Shown: positions 39,704 through 45,073 of the stretch, piece by piece
Position numbering within the stretch: the stretch's first letter is position 1
Layout: the number at the start of each line of letters is the position of its first letter
Virus record (IMG/VR): IMGVR_UViG_3300045243_000079
Coordinates: 1 to 45,073 of that record
Direction: 5' to 3' (one strand)
Source of the DNA: a virus
DNA length: 45,073 nucleotides
Made by a program: the position numbers and the translations under genes
Notes under the pieces: generated by a model
Seen by the model: the letters and a program-made list of their open reading frames with translations, nothing else
Told to the model about the DNA's origin: nothing
Database searches by the model: none

Positions 39704-40369
39704 TTATGGGGTTTGTAGCCCGATATGAAAGTCTACGTAAGCGTTTTTTATAGGGTCTTTTATGTCTTTGGTCCCACCTTCAAAACCAACAGCTGTTCCA
39801 AAGATAAAATTGTGGTCCGCACCTGCGCCAATTCTAGGTAAGCTTCCGGTAAAGAGTTCTGAGGGTAGGCTAATATAAGCTATTCCATTAGTCTTACTGC
39901 CCTTTACTTCGTCCTTTGTTTCGTGTGTAATTATTGTTACAGCCTTAGTCACAGTAACCGACTGAGACACTTCATTAAAAGTAGTGGTGCTACCAATATT
40001 GGTTAATTTTTTGTCTTTTAAGAAAATCTTAACGTAGGTTGCATTCCCGTGGGTGTCACTTACCAAGGCTCCATTAAACATAAAAGGTTTTTTTATATAC
40101 GATGTTTTTGATTCTGAATCAATTTTATATTGATTAAACTTAGACTCCAATGATTTGTAACTAGAGGTGGCGGTTGTTAAGGCAGTTTCCTTAACGTCAA
40201 GAACCGTCTTAGTTTCGGAGTACCTAGTAAAATAAGCATAAGCGGTAATAGCCAAGGCTAAAGCAATTGCACAAACCGCATAGAACTTAATGTCAGTCTT
40301 AGGCTTTGGCACTTCTTGAGTAGAGGGAGCTGGAACTGGTTGAGGAGGGGCTTCTGAATTTTCAGGCAT
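39704..40369 (-). CDS. Single-pass membrane protein, 221 residues
   Basis: A Pro-rich N-terminal tail ([16 protein letters not shown]) is followed by one membrane helix (residues about 28-46, [19 protein letters not shown]), a coiled-coil stretch and a beta-rich C-terminal domain ending [10 protein letters not shown]. The charge pattern predicts the N-terminus inside and the C-terminus outside. It lies next to the DUF5675 and coiled-coil membrane genes, so a role in lysis or virion attachment to the membrane is possible. AT-rich element copy 5 lies upstream. Confidence 0.78.
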   Translation of the reverse strand: MPENSEAPPQPVPAPSTQEVPKPKTDIKFYAVCAIALALAITAYAYFTRYSETKTVLDVKETALTTATSSYKSLESKFNQYKIDSESKTSYIKKPFMFNGALVSDTHGNATYVKIFLKDKKLTNIGSTTTFNEVSQSVTVTKAVTIITHETKDEVKGSKTNGIAYISLPSELFTGSLPRIGAGADHNFIFGTAVGFEGGTKDIKDPIKNAYVDFHIGLQTP

Positions 40370-40403
40370 TATTATTCCTTGTGGAATGGTTAAGTAGCTA
40401 TAA

Positions 40404-40426
40404 TATAGCTAAAATTTGGCTTTTTT
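40404..40426 (-). promoter_or_regulatory. Conserved AT-rich palindromic element, copy 5
   Basis: Minus strand AAAAAAGCCAAATTTTAGC followed by TATATTA. It lies between the HNH gene and the membrane protein gene, about 35 bases before the start codon. Confidence 0.6.
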
Positions 40427-40448
40427 ATTTAAGCGTAAGGCCAAAATA

Positions 40449-40985
40449 TCAAACATTTGGCTCATTTTCCTGTAGATAAGCTATAGCCAATTTCAAAAAA
40501 TCAACGCTATCCCCCAATTGCCCTATACCCGTATTACACGAAAAACAAAGTAATCCACGAATAAATCCAGTTTTGTGACTGTGGTCGGGGACAAGACCTT
40601 TTTCTTCTTTAGAGGACTTACAAATAGAGCATCGCCCTCCCTGCTTTAAAAACAACTCTTTAAAATCGTTCCGGTTAAATATATCACCAACTTTATTTTT
40701 AATTCCTTTTTGTTTCCATCCAGTTTCTCTGTATAGAAGTGGATTTTCTTTTCGTTTTTTATTTCTGTTGAAGTTGTAAATAGGGCCATTTTTTCTTTTT
40801 AATTCTCTGTCCTTTTGCCTAAGTAAATCTATATTTTTTAATCTATATTCTTTTCTAACTTCTTTGTTGCACGTTTTACACCAAATCTGCAACCCGTCCT
40901 TTTTTCTTTTGGACACATGAAAATTAGAGAGGGGCTGAGGATTTATTTGAGAACAATCTTTTTTACTGCAGTTTTTGTTTTCCAT
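40449..40985 (-). CDS. Endonuclease VII-type HNH homing endonuclease with N-terminal zinc module
   Basis: 178 residues. The N-terminal zinc module is CSKKDC, then DGLQIWCKTC. The basic linker ends before the endonuclease VII core: CSICKSSKEEKGLVPDHSH, then IRGLLCFSCNTGIGQL. It lies between the DUF5675 and membrane protein genes, splitting what looks like a lysis group, as homing endonucleases often do. AT content is higher than in its neighbours. Its zinc module resembles the orphan domain at 17222-17521. Confidence 0.88.
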   Translation of the reverse strand: MENKNCSKKDCSQINPQPLSNFHVSKRKKDGLQIWCKTCNKEVRKEYRLKNIDLLRQKDRELKRKNGPIYNFNRNKKRKENPLLYRETGWKQKGIKNKVGDIFNRNDFKELFLKQGGRCSICKSSKEEKGLVPDHSHKTGFIRGLLCFSCNTGIGQLGDSVDFLKLAIAYLQENEPNV

Positions 40986-41516
40986 TTAAACTATTGGGGA
41001 ATCGTCAACGCTTCCTGGGAATTGTTCCGTAATCTTGACTATAATATCTTCTTTATTGGCCCAGTCCATAAATTCTTTTATGGCTTCTTTAGACCCACTG
41101 ATTCCTTCTTGCAATACACCTTTTTTATTCTTAATAAGTCCTTTTTCTTTTCCGAGCAAAATACAGCCCTCAACGTCCGACTGCCAACCTTTAGAGACAT
41201 CTCCGGCAAAGTTCCCAGTATGTATTTGAAGAGCGACAGCGCCTGGGACGTTTTCTAATTGGTAGACATAAACTTTATTGACTGGGGTACTTCTTTTAGG
41301 AGATAGCGTATACTTACCTGGGAATTCACCTTGAGGTGAACACGACACATCTGTATCCCGAACCCCGTTTTGGTCCAAGTCTATCCATTTTAGCTCAAGA
41401 CCAACCCACGTATGTGAACATGCTGTACCGTCATAGGCAAAAGCCGTTGAACGAACACCTTGCTCACCGTTATCTCCTAGCTTTTCTTTTCGGACAATTA
41501 AAAGCTCCTTACTCAT
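40986..41516 (-). CDS. DUF5675-family protein, possible lysis-related
   Basis: 176 residues. The pattern GEFPGKYTLSPKRS, VYVYQLENVPGAVALQIHTG, then GCILLGKEKG matches DUF5675, a family common near phage lysis genes. The conserved His (QIHTGNF) and Cys (EGCILLG) recall small peptidoglycan-acting enzymes, although its activity is not established. I start at MSKELLIVRKEKLG with AGGA six bases upstream. It overlaps the coiled-coil membrane gene by 8 bases. Confidence 0.75.
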   Translation of the reverse strand: MSKELLIVRKEKLGDNGEQGVRSTAFAYDGTACSHTWVGLELKWIDLDQNGVRDTDVSCSPQGEFPGKYTLSPKRSTPVNKVYVYQLENVPGAVALQIHTGNFAGDVSKGWQSDVEGCILLGKEKGLIKNKKGVLQEGISGSKEAIKEFMDWANKEDIIVKITEQFPGSVDDSPIV

Positions 41517-42051
41517 GAACATCCTGACTTTCTTTTACAATATCGTTTATAAGTTTTTCATCCTCTAAGGCCCTACTATCGCTGGAAAAATTTGGATAGT
41601 CTTTATCGAAATCGGGGTCTTTTTCCATCAATTTTGCTTTTAGATATTGAATTTCACGCTTGGCTTCTTCAATTCTAAGTTTTAAGTGGATGTATCTAGA
41701 CAAAGTAAATAGCTTGTCTCTTTTTAGCTCGTCAATTTGTCGTTGGAGTTCGCTCTGTGTTTTTTCACTCTTAAGACGCTTTTCCGTCTCATCTATTAAG
41801 TGTAGCTCAAGGTTCTCAACCCTAAGCCACAGCTTATCCTCCGTGTGTTCTTCCTTTTTCATCTCCGCTATTTGGACGGCAGCTTCGGCTGCGTTCTTTT
41901 TGTTTTTCTTAATCTTAGCACTTAGATATTTCCAAGCCGAATTAAAAAAACCTCCACTAAAAGCAGCCACGGTAACGGCGGTAACCATACTCCATAGTGG
42001 GTATTGACCAGCTGTTTCAGCAGCTTTGTTTATTGTTTGTGGTTCTGGCAT
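41509..42051 (-). CDS. Membrane-anchored coiled-coil protein, spanin- or holin-like
   Basis: 180 residues. One membrane helix near residues 19-40 (LWSMVTAVTVAAFSGGFFNS) is followed by a basic stretch and a long coiled coil (residues 60-145). This is the layout of an inner-membrane spanin or of membrane-tethered structural proteins. The position next to DUF5675 suggests a lysis function, but no lipoprotein partner was found nearby. AAGAG lies upstream of the ATG. Confidence 0.65.
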   Translation of the reverse strand: MPEPQTINKAAETAGQYPLWSMVTAVTVAAFSGGFFNSAWKYLSAKIKKNKKNAAEAAVQIAEMKKEEHTEDKLWLRVENLELHLIDETEKRLKSEKTQSELQRQIDELKRDKLFTLSRYIHLKLRIEEAKREIQYLKAKLMEKDPDFDKDYPNFSSDSRALEDEKLINDIVKESQDVHE

Positions 42052-42072
42052 TTAGAATCTCTTTCCATTTTA

Positions 42073-44364
42073 TTACTGCTCGATAAATGCGACACCGTCT
42101 CCACCAGCTGCAGAAAAGTAATTGAATGGTCCTGTAGCAGCTCCACCACCTCCACCCCCATGTAACCCTGCAACAGCTGGAGGAGAACCTCCGTTAAGAC
42201 CGCCAGCTCCGGCTCCTCCAGCTCCGGTAAAATAAGGTTCGTAAGACGAAGATATAGAACCACCATTCCCGCCATCGGAGTTCGATGCCGTGCTTGTTAA
42301 GTTTGTTCCGTTAGAACCTACAACATATTTTATAAGGCCTAGAACGGCAAAACTTAATTTTTCTGGTGAAGCCAATGAAGGTAAATCATACCCAGATGAG
42401 TTTGCAACACCCCCAGTTAAATGTTGACCACCACCCCCGCCAAATGCTCTTATCAAGGTGCTTCCATTAAGAGAGAATGTTGTGTCCCCACCACTATTTC
42501 CAGCACCAGATGTTGTAGTACCTCCGGCCCCCACAGTAACTGTATAAATAGTGTCTGGTAGAACGCTGATCGCAAATCTAACTATTCCTCCAGAAGCTCC
42601 ACCACCTCCACCGTGATTAAAAGCATCTCCGCTAGGTTGATTTCCACCAGCTCCTCCAGCTCCTACGAGAGTGGTTATAATCCAAGTAGTGTCTCTTCCA
42701 GTTCTGAAGTTTTGAGCACCAGTAGTATTAAAATAGTGGATGTTGTGAGAAAAAGTTGGCGTAAAGAATCTTACATCATCAAACCAAACCGATTGCGTAG
42801 AGCCTGGGTTTGTTGCTTGAGGATTTACTTTAACATATCTTGCATCAACAGGTATTTGAATAGCCATAACTCCACTAGGTGGGTTTAGGAAAGACCCCCC
42901 AACGAATGGCTTCATAATCCCATAGTAAGTGCTGGCTGAAGTTGGGTACGAACCAGTCTTAATCCAAACCGCTTGGTTAGCCCCCAAAACTGTCGGAGTA
43001 ACGCCATCAGCTTGATAGAAGTTTAAAACAAAGAATCCATTCATTGAAGCGGAAGTACACCATGTTTTAAATTGAATATAATATGTACTGAGAGCACTTA
43101 TTGGTATTAAAGAAGAATTAACCCCCGCTGTACCGCTGTTTAGAATATCAAATCTAACGGCGTTCCCACCATCAACAGCAGTTACGCTGTTCTCCCTATT
43201 GATAGTAGCACTTGTAAGTGTTGGTTCGGCTGTCCAGTTTGTTGGAAGTCCACCAGACCACTCTTCAAACGACCCATTTATAACGTCTGTTTTAACATCA
43301 AAAAATACAGGTGTGGCGTTCCCAAGAATTTGGTATGATGACCCAGTATAGGTAATCTCGTATAAATTATTGACAAGAATCTCCCCCCCATTAAATGCAG
43401 TATTGGTAGAATCATTTAGTGGGATTGAAGGTTGACCATTTACCGAGACATTAATAGCGCCAACATTTGTAAAATTAGGCTTGAACGCTATAACTGTGCC
43501 TGGAATGATTGAGGAGTTTATTGGATAATTTGGAATTGTTAGGCTATACGTAGGAGTAGAGCCGGAAGAATTACTTCCCCAAAATTTAGGGGCATTACCT
43601 AACTGAAGAAGATTTAAAATATTGTTACCAGAAAGAGAATCGAACCAATTTGTGGCTCCAATAATCTGACTAATTTTGTATCGAATCGAGGCCAAAGAAT
43701 CAGCCAGAGTCTGACTTTGGTCGGCGGTGTCAGGTGAACCAGTAGGCCAATCTTGATTTTCCCAAATTGAAGGCATCACATAAGTGGCTGGACTGCAGAA
43801 CCCTCCAGTAGTGACAGTAAAGGTAGCTAATCGGACGGTTCCAGTCGCAGGTTGCCCACCATTGAATGATGGATAATCTGGGATGTAAGTAACAACATAA
43901 TTTGAAATTTTTCTTGTGAATAGTGGAACGTTTGGTGTGATGATTCCAAGGTTGTCAATAACATCTCTTGGGCTTTGAAACCCAATGCTTCCACCATCAT
44001 TACCCAACTGTTCATTGTATGTAATATCGATAGCGTCCGAGCGTGTGCTTAGTGGTGGAGCGCTAATTCCAATATTGTCCCCTCCAGCAAAAATAGCACC
44101 GGAATAATTGTTAGGGTCCGTAATACTTTTTGGGTCTGGCAGAACGAAGAAGGCTATACCGTTAGCAATATTCACGGTAGGTGAGGGAGTGCTGTTATTA
44201 GTATAAGTAATACCAAGACCAGAAACCCTGCAGCTTGTTTCTGTGATTGAACTAGTCACAAAGCTTTTGTGAACCTGAGCGATAAACTCAGATATGAAAT
44301 TAGCGTCTTGTGACGAAAGATTTTCATCTGGGTTGAAATAAACTTTTTGGTCTGGAAATGCCAT
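42073..44364 (-). CDS. Tail fibre/adhesin with carbohydrate-binding-like domain and glycine-rich tip
   Basis: 763 residues. The N-terminal 200 residues (KVYFNPDENLSSQDANFISE) are virion-attachment-like. A jelly-roll unit near residues 356-530 (VINGSFEEWSGGLPTNWTAE, ending SVWFDDVRFF) resembles carbohydrate-binding modules. The last 200 residues are rich in GGGGG-type runs (GAGGAGGNQ, HGGGGGASGG, GGGGGQH), as in adhesin tips with polyglycine sandwiches that set host range. AGAGGA precedes the ATG. AT-rich element copy 6 lies upstream. It is probably the receptor-binding protein. Confidence 0.85.
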   Translation of the reverse strand: MAFPDQKVYFNPDENLSSQDANFISEFIAQVHKSFVTSSITETSCRVSGLGITYTNNSTPSPTVNIANGIAFFVLPDPKSITDPNNYSGAIFAGGDNIGISAPPLSTRSDAIDITYNEQLGNDGGSIGFQSPRDVIDNLGIITPNVPLFTRKISNYVVTYIPDYPSFNGGQPATGTVRLATFTVTTGGFCSPATYVMPSIWENQDWPTGSPDTADQSQTLADSLASIRYKISQIIGATNWFDSLSGNNILNLLQLGNAPKFWGSNSSGSTPTYSLTIPNYPINSSIIPGTVIAFKPNFTNVGAINVSVNGQPSIPLNDSTNTAFNGGEILVNNLYEITYTGSSYQILGNATPVFFDVKTDVINGSFEEWSGGLPTNWTAEPTLTSATINRENSVTAVDGGNAVRFDILNSGTAGVNSSLIPISALSTYYIQFKTWCTSASMNGFFVLNFYQADGVTPTVLGANQAVWIKTGSYPTSASTYYGIMKPFVGGSFLNPPSGVMAIQIPVDARYVKVNPQATNPGSTQSVWFDDVRFFTPTFSHNIHYFNTTGAQNFRTGRDTTWIITTLVGAGGAGGNQPSGDAFNHGGGGGASGGIVRFAISVLPDTIYTVTVGAGGTTTSGAGNSGGDTTFSLNGSTLIRAFGGGGGQHLTGGVANSSGYDLPSLASPEKLSFAVLGLIKYVVGSNGTNLTSTASNSDGGNGGSISSSYEPYFTGAGGAGAGGLNGGSPPAVAGLHGGGGGGAATGPFNYFSAAGGDGVAFIEQ

Positions 44365-44386
44365 TAGGGTCCTCTGTGTAGTCTAA

Positions 44387-44410
44387 TATAGGCTAAAATT
44401 TAGCGGTTTT
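44387..44410 (-). promoter_or_regulatory. Conserved AT-rich palindromic element, copy 6 (before fibre gene)
   Basis: Minus strand AAAACCGCTAAATTTTAGCC followed by TATATTAGA. It lies between the stop of the truncated upstream gene and the adhesin gene, 23 bases before the start codon. Confidence 0.62.
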
Positions 44411-44416
44411 ACTCGG

Positions 44417-45073
44417 TTATGCTGGAATAATGATTAAAATACCATAAGCTCCAGCAGCCTTGATGCTCGAAATTAGTGCTAAATATCTCTCAATCAAACT
44501 TGTGAGAACATAATTTGGTTCCCCCTCGTTAGCTTTAAAAAACCCACCATGTCTCCCTGGGCCAATAATTTCGTCCTCGTAATCCACGAAAGTCCAATCC
44601 GGTGGAGTAGCATCCAAATCGTCTGGGTATACGCCATTATTAAAGTTTCTGAATTGAGATTGAGGTACAGTCACGTAAAAAGTACAGGGAGGCCCTTGTG
44701 TTTTTGTTGGGTCTAAATTAAAATACCCATCGGCAGTATCAGTCGGAGCCACAGCAGTTTTGTCAAGGTAATAAGCAGTGTACCCTGGATTAGCAGTCAA
44801 ATATGTTGCTAAATTTGAGAAGCTTGAAGGGAACCACTGAAATACCTGTACGTCTAGCCCGTAGATGACTCTAAACTGTTCGATCAATCCTGAAGGCGTT
44901 AACTTTGGACCAACGGCTGATTCAGTTATTCTTTTTCGGTAAGTCACATCGTTTTCTGATACTAAACGGGTAACTCCAAAGTTGTCACCAAGTGGGTCCA
45001 AGTCTGGAGAATTGTGACCTGGAAAAATAGGGCCTGGAACAAACACGCCACTAGGTGGATTTTGAGTTACGAA
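44417..45073 (-). CDS. Probable baseplate/tail protein (5' end cut by window edge)
   Basis: The frame is open to the end of the window, so the true start lies beyond 45073; a GTG at 45044-45046 is internal. The visible 218 residues begin FVTQNPPSGVFVPG. They include SENDVTYRKRITESAVG, GLIEQFRVIYGLDVQVFQWF and a late helix SLIERYLALISSIKAAG, ending YGILIIIPA. The pattern EDVTYRKRI with a late IK.AG motif recalls C-terminal parts of baseplate J-like proteins, which fits its place before the adhesin. The call is tentative. Confidence 0.55.
   Translation of the reverse strand, partial: FVTQNPPSGVFVPGPIFPGHNSPDLDPLGDNFGVTRLVSENDVTYRKRITESAVGPKLTPSGLIEQFRVIYGLDVQVFQWFPSSFSNLATYLTANPGYTAYYLDKTAVAPTDTADGYFNLDPTKTQGPPCTFYVTVPQSQFRNFNNGVYPDDLDATPPDWTFVDYEDEIIGPGRHGGFFKANEGEPNYVLTSLIERYLALISSIKAAGAYGILIIIPA

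Noticed and set aside
42030-42275. Minus-strand frame inside the glycine-rich end of the adhesin gene
   Set aside because: It is an out-of-frame reading of GGN-rich codons (Leu/Glu/Val-rich shadow), without independent support.
8004-44410. The CTAAATTTTAG elements as plus-strand intrinsic terminators
   Set aside because: On the plus strand a short GCTAA/TTAGC hairpin is followed by T-runs, but no plus-strand genes exist to terminate and the stem is only five weak pairs.
1-45073. CRISPR array, integrase or prophage attachment site
   Set aside because: No spaced direct repeats, no recombinase motifs and no att-like duplication at tRNA ends were seen, although attachment sites cannot be ruled out without the host genome.

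Overview
The window is a piece of a tailed double-stranded DNA phage genome. Every gene and tRNA I can support lies on the minus strand, so transcription runs from position 45073 towards position 1. Phage hallmarks are a large terminase, a portal protein, several fibre or adhesin proteins, a complete replication and recombination set, twelve tRNA or tRNA-like genes and at least four free-standing HNH homing endonucleases. I see no integrase, repressor or other lysogeny gene, so a lytic lifestyle is likely. The RecA, PolA, DnaB and DnaG types, the Shine-Dalgarno sites and the sigma70-like promoters indicate a bacterial host, but I cannot name it.

Layout in the direction of transcription. (a) 45.1-34.7 kb: tail-tip or adhesion proteins (a protein truncated at the window edge, a glycine-rich fibre, two long low-complexity beta proteins, an Ig/transthyretin-like repeat protein). 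A possible lysis group (two membrane proteins and a DUF5675 protein) is interrupted by an endonuclease VII-type HNH gene. (b) 34.6-31.9 kb: an SNF2-type helicase and a full sigma70-family factor. (c) 31.9-31.1 kb: five tRNAs or tRNA-like genes, then a 120-base multi-helix RNA element in the leader of a replisome-organiser-like gene. (d) 30.4-22.2 kb: small proteins, a HAD hydrolase, a DnaC-like loader with a degenerate P-loop, a DnaB helicase, a DnaG primase and a family A polymerase followed by an HNH gene. (e) 22.2-13.2 kb: a putative ssDNA-binding protein, a RuvC-like nuclease, RecA, an SbcC/Rad50 ATPase split into separate genes around SbcD/Mre11, and a Cas4/RecB-like nuclease. (f) 12.9-11.6 kb: a NusG-family protein and a two-HTH protein. 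(g) 11.5-3.1 kb: putative small terminase, large terminase, portal and a repeat-rich fibre protein. (h) 3.1 kb-1: seven tRNAs interleaved with a peptide deformylase, small proteins and two HNH genes.

The genes fit one programme. Host-type promoters (near 36.24, 22.23, 3.12 and 2.26 kb) can start early transcription. The phage also carries its own sigma70-family factor, a NusG homologue and a second HTH regulator. A strongly conserved AT-rich palindromic element (core CTAAATTTTAG followed by about TAT) occurs six times in gene gaps, mostly just before structural genes. I read this as a phage-specific promoter or operator class.

The most unusual items are that repeated element together with the phage transcription factors; the structured RNA at 31155-31274; and four tRNAs that depart from the canonical form (a long-variable-arm tRNA with anticodon UAU, an apparently D-arm-less UCU tRNA-like gene, a Thr tRNA with a rewired elbow, and a Val tRNA with A34). 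The split Rad50 module also stands out. Functional names come from motif recognition by eye; no database search was run.
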